A stretch of DNA of 38,822 nucleotides from Alicyclobacillus sp. (GTDB taxonomy: Bacteria; Bacillota; Bacilli; Alicyclobacillales; Alicyclobacillaceae). Where the stretch lies: positions 1-38,822 of the forward strand of contig JAIMBT010000029.1 in the NCBI GenBank assembly GCA_023511295.1. Reading direction: 5' to 3'. A program made the position numbers and the translations under genes. Of the stretch, positions 24,149 to 33,099 are shown in pieces (position 1 is the stretch's first letter; each line of letters starts with the position of its first letter). The notes beneath the pieces are model-generated. The model was not told the DNA's origin and searched no databases. It saw nothing but the letters and a program-made list of their open reading frames with translations.

Positions 24149-25008
24149 ACGGTGTCATCCTCCCCTGTTTGCGTTGGACGAACGAGATTCCGGTAGAGGA
24201 CGGCCATCGCCACATTCTGCAGCGGTGTCACCAGGACCACGCCGACATCCGTGATCAGCGTGACCCACAGCGGTGCGTTGGACGCACCGGACAGTGCACC
24301 GAACAGCATACTGACGACGAACACGATGATCTCAATCAAAATAAAGAAACGCACCATCAAGCCGACCCGCCCTTCGGCGTACGCCGCCGACCGGCGCAGA
24401 GCGGCCCGAAAAGCGACGCCTTCGACGAACGTCACGGATGGCACGAACGCGAGCTTCATCGCCAGCCAGACGAGGATGCACACCGCGGTGACGCTGAGAA
24501 TCACGAGTGCGGTCGTGACCGATGGCCGATTGAAACCGAGCGCTTGAAACAGGTACCCGATGAGGATCACCAAGCAGAAGGAAATGACGGTGGCCACAAA
24601 GTAGACGACGCCGCGCAACACGTCCGTTCCGGCGACCGCTGGCCACCGGCGCACGCTCCGAACAAACGCACGCCACCCCGACTGCCCAGGGTTCAACACA
24701 GCGGACAGCGTGGTGCCGTACAGCAGCGGCCCCATGACCAGCCCGTTGAGGAGGGCGAACACCACCGACAGGACGACGTCGCCCATCCGCTGCGAGATGA
24801 GCTGCCAGGCCGCTGCAGGCGTCGTTGCGGATGTCAGCAGCTGCGTGTACAGCGCTTGGTTGTCGACGTTGAACAAACCCTCCACGACCAGAAACGGGCC
24901 GAGGATGCAGAGGGTCACCAACAGCCACTTCGGATACGCCCGCAACAGGACGCGCAACGTCGATTGAAACACACTGCCCGCTGTCTGCAGCGGTGCTGGT
25001 GTCGTCAT
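24145..25008 (-). CDS. Membrane protein of unknown function (YciC/DUF-type)
   Basis: The 287-residue product has about six hydrophobic segments arranged in pairs, with the amphipathic loop RAALRRSAAYAEGRVGLMVRF before the fifth. This overall layout resembles the glycerophosphodiester phosphodiesterase membrane domain/YciC-like proteins, but no diagnostic motif is visible. GGTGGAGAG lies before the ATG at 25008; an in-frame GTG at 25041 is possible. It is translationally coupled to the downstream membrane protein, suggesting a shared function at the membrane. Confidence 0.65.
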   Translation of the reverse strand: MTTPAPLQTAGSVFQSTLRVLLRAYPKWLLVTLCILGPFLVVEGLFNVDNQALYTQLLTSATTPAAAWQLISQRMGDVVLSVVFALLNGLVMGPLLYGTTLSAVLNPGQSGWRAFVRSVRRWPAVAGTDVLRGVVYFVATVISFCLVILIGYLFQALGFNRPSVTTALVILSVTAVCILVWLAMKLAFVPSVTFVEGVAFRAALRRSAAYAEGRVGLMVRFFILIEIIVFVVSMLFGALSGASNAPLWVTLITDVGVVLVTPLQNVAMAVLYRNLVRPTQTGEDDTV

Positions 25009-25203
25009 CCAGCTCTCCACCCCTTGCTGTACCTTACGCACCCGCCTCGGACGCGAGCCAAGGTGACCGCTTGTCTGTCATCTGGGTCAATGATAGCACA
25101 CCTGGACAGGATGCACCTGGCATTCGGCTGCGGCTGGTGTGGCGCGGCCGGAGGGCCGCAGCGGGAAGGGGCAGTGACCAGGGGGTGGGAGGGAGCCGCC
25201 CAG

Positions 25204-25623
25204 TTAGGATTTCGACGGAATCACCACCAGGTAGGCCTCCATCGGCCCTTCGTGTTGCGCGTCCAGGTGTTCCGTGCACACCAAGCGGTGAAATCCGGGC
25301 AGTGACGCCTGGAAGTGCAGGGTTGTCACCTGGTTCCGGTGCACCACGGTCCGCAGGTTGTAGTCCTCCAGAAGGACCGGGTGGTCGTGACCTTTGAAGC
25401 CGCGAATCTGCAGGGTCACGTCGTCTCCTTGGTTGACGACGTACACGGCGGGATCAAATCGGTACACCTCGTGCTCTGCGCCGTCCTGCTTCGCCTTCAA
25501 CTCGTTGGTCAAGATCTGGTACGTCACACTCGCTGCGTGCGCCTGCGGGACGCTCATCCCGCCGGCCACCCACGCCGCCGTCACACATCCGACGGCCCAA
25601 GCCGCCACAAGGTTCCTCCGCAC
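25204..25623 (-). CDS. Exported cupredoxin-like protein
   Basis: The 139-residue precursor has a twin-Arg-basic start and signal peptide ending PQAHA-A (about residue 32). The mature part is a single cupredoxin domain. Candidate copper ligands are a His in KGHDHPVLLED and, near the C-terminus, GFHRLVCTEHLDAQHEGPMEA with Cys, His and Met. The motif looks like the CuA site of cytochrome oxidase subunit II, but the second Cys position is Leu, so a mononuclear site is more likely. It would act outside the membrane in electron transfer or copper handling. The GTG at 25623 has AAGGAG eight bases upstream; the GTG at 25632 abuts it. Confidence 0.75.
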   Translation of the reverse strand: MRRNLVAAWAVGCVTAAWVAGGMSVPQAHAASVTYQILTNELKAKQDGAEHEVYRFDPAVYVVNQGDDVTLQIRGFKGHDHPVLLEDYNLRTVVHRNQVTTLHFQASLPGFHRLVCTEHLDAQHEGPMEAYLVVIPSKS

Positions 25624-25653
25624 AGCTGCCACTCCTTCTCGTGCCCGCGCGTC

Positions 25654-25940
25654 TCACGCGATGGTCGCTCGCGCGCGGACGGTCGGTCACTCGGGCACAG
25701 TTCGAGAGTGCCCGAGATCCTCGAAGATAGTGCGCACGAGCGCACCATCTCGCGCCTCAAGCTTCGCCGCGCATTCACGCGATGGTCGCTCGCGCGCGGA
25801 CGGTCGGTCACTCGGGCACAGTTCGAGAGTGCCCGAGGTTCTCTAAGATAGTGCGCACGAGCGCACCATCTCGCGCCTCAAACTTCGCCGCGCATTCACG
25901 CGATGGTCGCTCGTGCGCGGACGGTCGGTCACTCGGGCAC
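25654..25940. repeat. 121-bp tandem repeat, about 2.4 copies, with hairpins
   Basis: Units begin at 25654, 25775 and 25896 with TCACGCGATGGTCGCTCG; the third stops after CACTCGGGCAC. Differences between units are few (for example AGATCCTCGAAG versus AGGTTCTCTAAG). Each full unit can form a nine-base stem, CTCGGGCAC with GTGCCCGAG, and a second hairpin from GTGCGC/GCGCAC. The period is not a multiple of three, so it is not a protein repeat. It fills the space between the ABC-exporter stop and the cupredoxin start. Confidence 0.9.
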
Positions 25941-27845
25941 TCTCGTAGGATGCACCAATACGGAGCTGGCATACGTTTCCTGGTGTGGCCGATTTTCTTC
26001 GGGTGCGGCTTCAATCCCGGACTTGCGGTGCAGTTCCGCGTACAGTCCGCCCAGCGCCAACAGTTCTTCGTGCGTTCCGCGCTCGACGATGCGCCCGCGT
26101 TCCAGCACGAGGATGACATCCGCGTGCCGAATCGTCGCCAGGCGATGCGCAATCACGAGGGTGGTGCGGTTCTGCGAGACCGCCTGCAGGCCGATGTTGA
26201 CCAGCTCCTCGGTTTGACTGTCGAGGCTCGCCGTCGCTTCGTCGAGGATGAGGATCTTCGGGTTCAAGGCGACGACCCGGGCGAACGCAATCAACTGCCG
26301 CTCCCCCATCGACAGGTTTGCGCCCTTGCCGTACAGCGGCGTGTCGTAACCGCGCGGGAGCCGCGAGATCATCTCGTGCGCGCCGACCGCCTTGGCGGAG
26401 GCCACGACCGTTTCGTCGGAGATGTCCGAGCGAAACAGCCGGATGTTGTCTGCGATGGTACCCGAGAAGAGGTACACGTCCTGCTGCACCAACCCAACCA
26501 CGCGATGCAGGTCGCGTTGAGCCATCGTCCGGATGTCCCGTCCGTCGATGCAGATCTGGCCTTCGGTGGGGTCGTAAAACCGGGTCAGAAGGCTCATGAT
26601 GGAGCTCTTCCCGGCCCCCGTCGCGCCGACGACACCAACCAACTGCCCCGGCTCGACCCGGAAATCGATGTGGTGCAGAACAGGACGTCCAGTCTGGTAC
26701 GCGAACGACACGTCGCGAAACTCCACCAACCCGGCGACGTCGTCGACCACAACCGGGTCCGCCTGGATGGGCTCCTCGACGATGGGCTCGACCATGAACA
26801 CCCGACCGATTCGATCCGCCGACACCATCGACGCCTGCAGGGTATTCCACTGCTGCGTCAGGGCGTTGATGGGCTGGAAGAACTGCCGGATATACGTGAT
26901 GAACGCGTACAGCGTGCCAAACAGGATGGCGTGGCGCAACACGGCGGAACCACCGACCCACACGACGGCAGCGACGGCCAAGTTCCCGAGCAACTCGAAG
27001 GTGCGGTTGAACAGAACAGACACCTGGTAGTTCCAGACGTTCGCCTGGCGGTGGGCGCTGTTCAACACTTCGAAGGCGCGGGCCTGACGCCGCTCCTGGT
27101 GAAAGATCTGCGTAATCCTGATGCCCGCCAGGTTCTCCGCGAGGAACGCAACGATACTCGAGAGGCGCGTGCGGGTCACCTGGTACGCTTGGCGCAGGTG
27201 CTTGCGAAATGCCATCGAGATGCCAAACAGGATGGGAATCAGCACCATCGCGTACGACGCAATCCGCCAATCGAGTTCGAACATCGCGACAATGGTCATG
27301 AGGACGCTCAACCCGTCACGCACCATACTGAGGAAGAACTGTGTAAAGAACTGAGAAACCGTCTCCGTGTCGCTGGACACGTTCGTGACCAATCGGCCGA
27401 TGGCCGTCTCGTCGAAGAACTTCATCGACTGCCGCTCGATGTGGCGAAACAGATCTAGTCGAATCTGCCGGATGATGCTCTGACCGCTGTACTGCAGGAC
27501 CATGATCTGCGCGAAGCTCGCCAGCACACCGACCAGGACCAGGCCGACGTACAGCAGGCTGATGTGGAGAAGTCCAGTGTAGTTGTGCGCGCCGTTACTC
27601 AGGTCGCGATCAATCGCGACCTTCACCAGATACGGCTGGTACACGTTCGACAGGTTGAACACCACAACCAAGACAAAGACGATGAGAAACTGCATGCGAA
27701 ACGGCTTCGCGTACGGGAGCAGTCGGAGCAGCGCTTTGAAGCTGCCCTGCGGCCGCTGGGCATACCGCTCGGTCACGTCGGCCGGGTTCGCCGGCTGCGC
27801 AGCGCCACGGCGCGTCTGCCCGGAAGAATCGGCGGGTCCGCTCAT
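25929..27845 (-). CDS. ABC exporter half-transporter, catalytic subunit (BmrD/YheH-like)
   Basis: The 638-residue protein has six membrane segments (about 50-330) followed by an ATPase domain. Walker A is GATGAGKSS, the signature is LSMGERQL and Walker B is ILILDEATASLD, with the catalytic Glu present. It pairs with the upstream 587-residue subunit, whose Walker B lacks that Glu. This is the asymmetric layout of the Bacillus BmrC/BmrD multidrug exporter, and the gene order and lengths agree. The start overlaps the previous stop (ATGA) with GGGGAGGGGG upstream. The last few codons run into the third unit of the 121-bp repeat. The substrate is unknown. Confidence 0.92.
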   Translation of the reverse strand: MSGPADSSGQTRRGAAQPANPADVTERYAQRPQGSFKALLRLLPYAKPFRMQFLIVFVLVVVFNLSNVYQPYLVKVAIDRDLSNGAHNYTGLLHISLLYVGLVLVGVLASFAQIMVLQYSGQSIIRQIRLDLFRHIERQSMKFFDETAIGRLVTNVSSDTETVSQFFTQFFLSMVRDGLSVLMTIVAMFELDWRIASYAMVLIPILFGISMAFRKHLRQAYQVTRTRLSSIVAFLAENLAGIRITQIFHQERRQARAFEVLNSAHRQANVWNYQVSVLFNRTFELLGNLAVAAVVWVGGSAVLRHAILFGTLYAFITYIRQFFQPINALTQQWNTLQASMVSADRIGRVFMVEPIVEEPIQADPVVVDDVAGLVEFRDVSFAYQTGRPVLHHIDFRVEPGQLVGVVGATGAGKSSIMSLLTRFYDPTEGQICIDGRDIRTMAQRDLHRVVGLVQQDVYLFSGTIADNIRLFRSDISDETVVASAKAVGAHEMISRLPRGYDTPLYGKGANLSMGERQLIAFARVVALNPKILILDEATASLDSQTEELVNIGLQAVSQNRTTLVIAHRLATIRHADVILVLERGRIVERGTHEELLALGGLYAELHRKSGIEAAPEENRPHQETYASSVLVHPTRVPE

Positions 27846-29605
27846 GCCGTCACCCCCTCCCCAGCCTGCAGTGCAACCATGGAGGCGTAGATGCCGCCAG
27901 CCGCCAACAGGCTCTCGTGGGTACCGCGCTCCACTACGCGACCGCCGTCCAGCACGATGATCTGGTCGGCATGCCGCACAGCGGACAACCGGTGCGCAAT
28001 GATGATGTTCGTCTTGCCCTTGCGCAGCCGGTCGATGGACGCGATGATCCGCTTCTCCGTGTTCATATCGACGGCGGACAGGCTGTCATCGAGGATGAGG
28101 ATGGGGGCGTTCTTGAGAAACGCCCGGGCAATCGCCGCCCGCTGCTTCTGGCCGCCGGAGAGCGACACGCCGCGCTCGCCCACCACCGTGTCGAGGCCGT
28201 CCGGAAACGTCTCAATCTCTTCGAGAAACGAAGCGTGGCGCGCTGCTTCGAGGAGTTCCTCGTCTGTCGGGTGTTCCTTCGAAAATCCGATGTTCTCACG
28301 GATGGTGGTGGAGAACAAAAAGCCATCCTGCGGCACGTATGCAATCGCTTCTCGCAACGTCACCAGCGCCAGGTCCCGGACGTCGTGGCCGTCGATGAAG
28401 ACCGTGCCAGGGGGCGGATCGAAAATTCGTGGGAATAGGTTCACCAAGGTCGTCTTGCCTGCGCCGGTGCGCCCGACAATCCCCAGCGTCTGGCCCGGCT
28501 GAACTGAGAACGCCACGTCCTGCAGCGTCGGGACGTCTGCATCTTCATACTGGAACGACGGCAGGCGCACCTCGATGGCACCTTCGATGGTCTGAACTTC
28601 GATGGGGTGCTCCGGGTCCGTGATGCTCGGCAGCTCCGAGAACAGGACCCCCAGGCGCAGCAGGGAAGCGGAGGCGCGTTGGAAGTTGTTGAACACAAAC
28701 CCGAGCTGCTGCAACGGCTGCATAATCATGCCGAGGTAGAGCGTGAACGCCACGAAGCCGCCCAATTGAATCTGCCGCGTGATGGTGAGATAGCCGCCGT
28801 ACAACAGCGCAATGGCGAAACTCAGGGAGCCAAGAAACGGGATCACCGATTGAAACATCGCGGTCTTTCGGAATACACCCATCTGGCGCCGGACAATCTC
28901 GTCCACCCGGCGGGTGAACCGCAGGGCTTCGACGTCCTCGTTCGCCGTCGCCTTAATCAGTCGGATGGCGGTCAGGCTCTCTTCGGTCAATTCGGCCATA
29001 TCCGACAGCGCTTCCTGCGCTCGGCGAGACGAGTCGCGGATCTTCGGGCCCCACCAGATGATGAACACCGGCAGGAACAGCAGCGGGATGATGCTGACCA
29101 GGGTCAGCTTCACGCTTACGGTCCGGAACGTCATCACCAGCGCTGCGGCGAGGAGGAACAGCGCGTTGGTGAGGATGTTCAGGCCCTGCGACAGCGCCTC
29201 GCGGACGGTTTGCACGTCGGTCATCGCGTGGTTCAACAGGTCCCCGATGCTTCGTTTCCGGAAGTACGCGGTCGGCAACAGCTCCCAGTGCTCAAACAGA
29301 CGCTTGCGCAGCTGGTATTCGAAGATGCGCCCGAGCCGTCCGTTGCTCATCTGGCCGAAGCCGTACAGCACCACGTATCCGGCGCCGACGATAAACAGCA
29401 ACCCGACGTAGTGGAGCACACCGGCCATCGTCAGCTGGTGCGCCTGCAGTCGGTCCGTGAACTGGCCGATGATGTTCGGGAACTGCACGGAGACGAATTC
29501 CGATACAACGATACACAGAAAGCCAAACGCATAGAGCCACTTGTGGGCCCACATATAGTCTCGCAACAAGTGCTTCGGGTCTTGCACCTTCGTCCGCTCC
29601 GTCAC
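27842..29605 (-). CDS. ABC exporter half-transporter, degenerate-site subunit (BmrC/YheI-like)
   Basis: The 587-residue protein has six membrane segments and an ATPase domain with Walker A GRTGAGKTT, a canonical LSGGQKQR signature and Walker B ILILDDSLSAVD. The residue after the Walker B Asp is Asp rather than the catalytic Glu, so its own ATP site should be nearly inactive. The canonical signature here would complete the active site formed with the partner subunit. The start is a GTG with GGGGGG upstream, 28 bases after the pgi stop. Together with the next gene it forms a heterodimeric drug or lipid exporter. Confidence 0.92.
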   Translation of the reverse strand: MTERTKVQDPKHLLRDYMWAHKWLYAFGFLCIVVSEFVSVQFPNIIGQFTDRLQAHQLTMAGVLHYVGLLFIVGAGYVVLYGFGQMSNGRLGRIFEYQLRKRLFEHWELLPTAYFRKRSIGDLLNHAMTDVQTVREALSQGLNILTNALFLLAAALVMTFRTVSVKLTLVSIIPLLFLPVFIIWWGPKIRDSSRRAQEALSDMAELTEESLTAIRLIKATANEDVEALRFTRRVDEIVRRQMGVFRKTAMFQSVIPFLGSLSFAIALLYGGYLTITRQIQLGGFVAFTLYLGMIMQPLQQLGFVFNNFQRASASLLRLGVLFSELPSITDPEHPIEVQTIEGAIEVRLPSFQYEDADVPTLQDVAFSVQPGQTLGIVGRTGAGKTTLVNLFPRIFDPPPGTVFIDGHDVRDLALVTLREAIAYVPQDGFLFSTTIRENIGFSKEHPTDEELLEAARHASFLEEIETFPDGLDTVVGERGVSLSGGQKQRAAIARAFLKNAPILILDDSLSAVDMNTEKRIIASIDRLRKGKTNIIIAHRLSAVRHADQIIVLDGGRVVERGTHESLLAAGGIYASMVALQAGEGVTA

Positions 29606-29633
29606 CGTTCCCCCCTATCCATAGGTATCCGCG

Positions 29634-30989
29634 TCAGGTCACAGCCGATTCCAGCTGCGCCCTCAGCGCCGCCTGTTGTAACTCGTACCCCGGTTTGCCG
29701 AGCAGTGCGAACATGTTGGTCTTGTACGCCTCGACACCGGGTTGGTCGAACGCGTTGACCCCCATCAACTGTCCGCTCATCGCGCAGGCGAGCTCAAAGA
29801 AGTAGAACAGTTGACCGAGGCTGCGCTCCGACATATCCGGCAATTCGACGAGCAGGTTGGGCACGCCGCCCGATGCGTGCGCCATCTGCGTCGCCAGACG
29901 GGCTTGGTCGTTGACCCAGTTGAACGGGCGCCCGGCCAAGTACTCCAAGCCGTCGTCCATCTGAGGAGCAGACGGTATCGCCAAGTCGCACGGAGGCTCC
30001 GTCAGGCGGAGGACCGTTTCGAACAGGTTGCGCCGACCTTCCTGGACAAACTGGCCGAGCGAGTGCAGGTCGGTCGTGTAACCTGCGGACGCCGGGAAGA
30101 TCCCCTTCCCGTCCTTCCCTTCGCTTTCTCCGAACAGCTGCTTCCACCACTCCGCCACATACGCCAGTGCCGGCTCGTAATACGCGAATAGCTCCGTGGT
30201 CAGGCCTTTGCGGTAGAGTACGTTGCGGACTGCTGCGTAGCGGTACGCCGCATTTGCTGCCAAACGGGGGTCCGTTAGCGATTGTTCCGCCTCAGCGGCT
30301 CCTTGTAACAATTGGCCGATATCGACACCGATGGCGGCGAGCGGCAACAGCCCGACCGGTGTCAGGACGGAGTAGCGGCCGCCGACGTCGTCTGGAACCA
30401 CGAAGGAAGGGTATCCTTCGACGTCTGCCAGATGCTTCAGCGCGCCGCGGGCTGCGTCGGTCGTCACGTAGATCTGTTTGCGCGCGGCTTCGTGCCCGGC
30501 GGTCTGCTCGAGCCATGCGCGCAACACGCGGAACGCCAACGCCGGCTCCGTGGTGGTCCCGGACTTTGAAATGACGTTGAGATAGACGCGTTTTCCCTCC
30601 AACGTCCGCAGCAGGTCGCGAAACCCGCGCGCACTCAGGTGATTTCCCGCGAAATACAATTCCGGCCCGCCGCGCAACGAACGCGGAAGTTGATTGTAGT
30701 ACTGCGGTTTCAGAAACTCGAACGCGGCGCGAGCGCCGAGGTAGGACCCACCAATTCCAACCACGACCAATACATCGGCCTCGGAACGAATCGCCTCGGC
30801 GGCTTCCTCGAGTGCCTGCGTGCCCGCTGCCAGCGTGCGGCTGGCGAGGTCCAACCAGCCGAGAAAGTCGGCCCCGGCGACCTGGCGCCTTCGAAGCGCA
30901 GCATCGGCAGCCGCGACGGCAGGCTCTAGCAGTTCCAGTTCGGATTCACGGAAGGCCTCCCGCGCAAACCGCAAGTCGAGTTGTATCAT
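29634..30989 (-). CDS. pgi: Glucose-6-phosphate isomerase
   Basis: The enzyme interconverts glucose 6-phosphate and fructose 6-phosphate in glycolysis and gluconeogenesis. The 451-residue length matches Bacillus Pgi (about 450). Sugar-phosphate-binding segments VVGIGGSYLGARA and SKSGTTTEPALAFR are present, as is the family signature DVGGRYSVLTPVG. The ATG at 30989 has GAAGGG nine bases upstream; the frame extends much further upstream but lacks Pgi similarity. It is followed after 28 bases by the ABC exporter genes, so it may share a transcript with them. Confidence 0.97.
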   Translation of the reverse strand: MIQLDLRFAREAFRESELELLEPAVAAADAALRRRQVAGADFLGWLDLASRTLAAGTQALEEAAEAIRSEADVLVVVGIGGSYLGARAAFEFLKPQYYNQLPRSLRGGPELYFAGNHLSARGFRDLLRTLEGKRVYLNVISKSGTTTEPALAFRVLRAWLEQTAGHEAARKQIYVTTDAARGALKHLADVEGYPSFVVPDDVGGRYSVLTPVGLLPLAAIGVDIGQLLQGAAEAEQSLTDPRLAANAAYRYAAVRNVLYRKGLTTELFAYYEPALAYVAEWWKQLFGESEGKDGKGIFPASAGYTTDLHSLGQFVQEGRRNLFETVLRLTEPPCDLAIPSAPQMDDGLEYLAGRPFNWVNDQARLATQMAHASGGVPNLLVELPDMSERSLGQLFYFFELACAMSGQLMGVNAFDQPGVEAYKTNMFALLGKPGYELQQAALRAQLESAVT

Positions 30990-31032
30990 CCGGTTCATCC
31001 CTTCGTTCAGCCCGCCGCTCCAGCGCCGGGAA

Positions 31033-31038
31033 ATTATA
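31033..31038 (-). promoter_or_regulatory. -10 element of the pgi promoter
   Basis: A consensus TATAAT on the minus strand lies 44 bases before the pgi start codon. No good -35 is seen at 16-18 bases; TGACAA is at 22 bases. The position makes it the likely pgi promoter. Confidence 0.45.
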
Positions 31039-31108
31039 ACGTGCCACGAAATACCCGTTCTTGTCATATAGTACTTCTCTCGCCCGAAAACGCAAGGGGG
31101 CGAAAGCC

Positions 31109-32710
31109 TTACAACCAGCCCGCCAGCGCGTATGCGGCGACCGATCCGCCGGCGGCCAACAACGCGGGCCGCAGCTTGTACCGCGCGTACTCCATCACCG
31201 GCAGTTTCATCACCGTCGCCATCGCCACGGTGTTGTCGCTGAGCGGCGACACAAAGCCGCCGAAGGTGCCGCTCGCAAACACGGCGCCCGCAATCAGCGG
31301 CAGCGAGGCGTGGGTGCTCGCCGCGAGGGTGAAACCAAGTGGCATGAGGATGCCCCACGTGCCGAACGACGAGCCAATCACATAGGAGATGAGACAGCCG
31401 AACACGAACAGTGCCGGGGCAATCCACCGCGCCGGTACGAGTCCGCCGATGGCGTGCGCGGTGTACGTGGTAAAGCCGAGATCGGTCGAAACGGCAGACA
31501 CCGCCCAAACAAGGCTGAGCAGGACAATGACCGCCATCATCTCGTTCCCGCCGGCGAGAAAGCCGAACATCGTCCGGTGCATCGGCTGGCGCGTGATGCT
31601 GTACCAGGTGACGCTCACGACGAGGGTGATCAACAGCGCCTGCAGCATGGCGCGGGCTGCGTTGGCCTGTACGAGGGCTTGCCACACGGTCCGGCCAGGG
31701 GCGTACCCGTTCCACCATGTGAGGACGAGCGTGAGCGACAACAGCAGTGCCAACGGGAACAGCAGGTTGAACGCCCGCGGCTGCGCCTTGGCAGCGACCG
31801 CTTCCATGCTGTCGGCTGGTTCGGATGCCTGGGTCTGGGATTCTCTCGGTGGCGCATCTGCGCCGCCCGGGTGTAACTCACCGGCTGCCTCCGCGGCAAA
31901 GCCACCGGTCGCCGAGATCATCGAATGGGTCACCCGGTGTCGACCGACGCCTGTCCGAGCGGCCGCGCGAGAAGAGCGGCGCGCACCCAAAAACGTGTCG
32001 AACAGGCCGTACGCGAGGATGAGGAGCGAGAAGAAGTTGAACGGCAGGCTGACCAACAGCAGGTGGTAGGGACCAAACGCCAACCCGTGGTGGCGGTTCG
32101 CCGTCCCGAGCAGACCGACCATATACCCGACGAAGACGGTGCCAAGCGGCACCAGGGCCGTGAGTGGCGTGGAGGTGAGGTCTATCACGAGGGCCACACG
32201 CTTCGCCGGTACCTGCAGTCGTTCGAAGACCTGCCGCACCACCGGCGCCACGGTGATGATACGAAAATCTGGCGCCATAAACGTACCCAGCGCAGACACC
32301 CAAGTCAGGGCGAACGCTCCGCGCGTGGTTCGAACCCGCTGGCTCATCCAGCGAGAGAACCCGCGAACGCCGCCCGTCACACGTACGAGCCCGACAAACG
32401 CGCCGAAACCGTACAGGAAGACAATCAAGCGGAGGTTGTCCGGGATGGCGAGTTCCTTGAGGATGTAGTCGATGGCGGCGTTGATGCCGCCGAGGAGTGT
32501 GGGGTGCAACATATACGAGCCCACGAGCAGGCCAATCATCAGTCCGGGCAGAACTTGGCGAGTGACGATGGCAATCGGAATGACCACCAGGAAGGGCATG
32601 AGCGACCAAAACGTTCCGTACACCCGTTTCGCCTCCTCGGCAGACCGCGGCTTGTGCCGCGATTCCACGGTTTCCCCGTCGCGGGATACGGAAAGATTGT
32701 TCTCATTCAT
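31109..32710 (-). CDS. NhaC-type Na+/H+ antiporter family protein
   Basis: The 533-residue membrane protein has about 12 hydrophobic segments and the NhaC-superfamily patterns: PGLMIGLLVGSYMLHPTLLGG near the start, VIDLTSTPLTALVPLGT mid-protein, and YVIGSSFGTWGILMPLG with FGGFVSPLSDNTVAMAT near the end. A long hydrophilic insert (about residues 245-305, rich in Ala, Gly, Arg and Ser) separates the two halves. Such proteins exchange Na+ for H+ or, in some branches, other solutes. The ATG at 32710 is preferred; ATGs at 32722 and further upstream are possible, and none has a strong ribosome-binding site. Confidence 0.85.
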   Translation of the reverse strand: MNENNLSVSRDGETVESRHKPRSAEEAKRVYGTFWSLMPFLVVIPIAIVTRQVLPGLMIGLLVGSYMLHPTLLGGINAAIDYILKELAIPDNLRLIVFLYGFGAFVGLVRVTGGVRGFSRWMSQRVRTTRGAFALTWVSALGTFMAPDFRIITVAPVVRQVFERLQVPAKRVALVIDLTSTPLTALVPLGTVFVGYMVGLLGTANRHHGLAFGPYHLLLVSLPFNFFSLLILAYGLFDTFLGARRSSRAAARTGVGRHRVTHSMISATGGFAAEAAGELHPGGADAPPRESQTQASEPADSMEAVAAKAQPRAFNLLFPLALLLSLTLVLTWWNGYAPGRTVWQALVQANAARAMLQALLITLVVSVTWYSITRQPMHRTMFGFLAGGNEMMAVIVLLSLVWAVSAVSTDLGFTTYTAHAIGGLVPARWIAPALFVFGCLISYVIGSSFGTWGILMPLGFTLAASTHASLPLIAGAVFASGTFGGFVSPLSDNTVAMATVMKLPVMEYARYKLRPALLAAGGSVAAYALAGWL

Positions 32711-32812
32711 GCCCAGTTCCATTCCTGGCGGCCATCCGTGCCGGGTTGGCGGGGCGCCGGAGGTACGGCGCGGACCCACCGGGTCGTTCCAGACGGGACG
32801 TGGTGCCGACGG

Positions 32813-33022
32813 TCATTCGCCCTTCTTGCGCAACATCTTGACGCCGAAGGCCTGGGGCAACAGGTAGACACCCGCGAGTCCAATCAGCACGTAGACGACT
32901 CGGCTCCATAAGGCGCCTGACCCGCCGAACACCATCGCCACGACATCCCACTGGAAGAGTCCCACCAGCAACCAGTTCAGCGCCCCAATGAAGATCAGCC
33001 ACCACGCGATTCGCTCGACCAT
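32813..33022 (-). CDS. DUF378 family small membrane protein
   Basis: The 69-residue product has two membrane segments (IAWWLIFIGALNWLLVGLF and VVYVLIGLAGVYLL) with the GALNW motif typical of the DUF378 family of small bacterial membrane proteins, whose function is unknown. GGGAGG is seven bases before the ATG at 33022; an ATG two codons earlier is too close to it. A near-perfect palindrome lies just upstream (33038-33055). The gene is in the same direction as the NhaC-type antiporter downstream of it (102-base gap). Confidence 0.85.
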   Translation of the reverse strand: MVERIAWWLIFIGALNWLLVGLFQWDVVAMVFGGSGALWSRVVYVLIGLAGVYLLPQAFGVKMLRKKGE

Positions 33023-33037
33023 GTCCATCCCTCCCTA

Positions 33038-33055
33038 CTTGTTCATATGTACAAG
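33038..33055. promoter_or_regulatory. 18-bp palindrome, candidate operator of the DUF378 gene
   Basis: CTTGT-T-CATATG-T-ACAAG is symmetric except for two positions. It lies directly before the ribosome-binding site of the DUF378 gene. The TTGT...ACAA ends recall MarR/TetR-type or Rex-type operators, but the spacing does not match the Rex consensus. The regulator is unknown. Confidence 0.5.
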
Positions 33056-33099
33056 GGGGAAGGCATAGACCGAGCCGGCGACAGGATGTTCAAGGATTC

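Noticed and set aside
25654-25940. CRISPR array
   Set aside because: The repeated unit is 121 bp with no distinct spacers, units are tandem and nearly identical throughout, and no cas genes are present.
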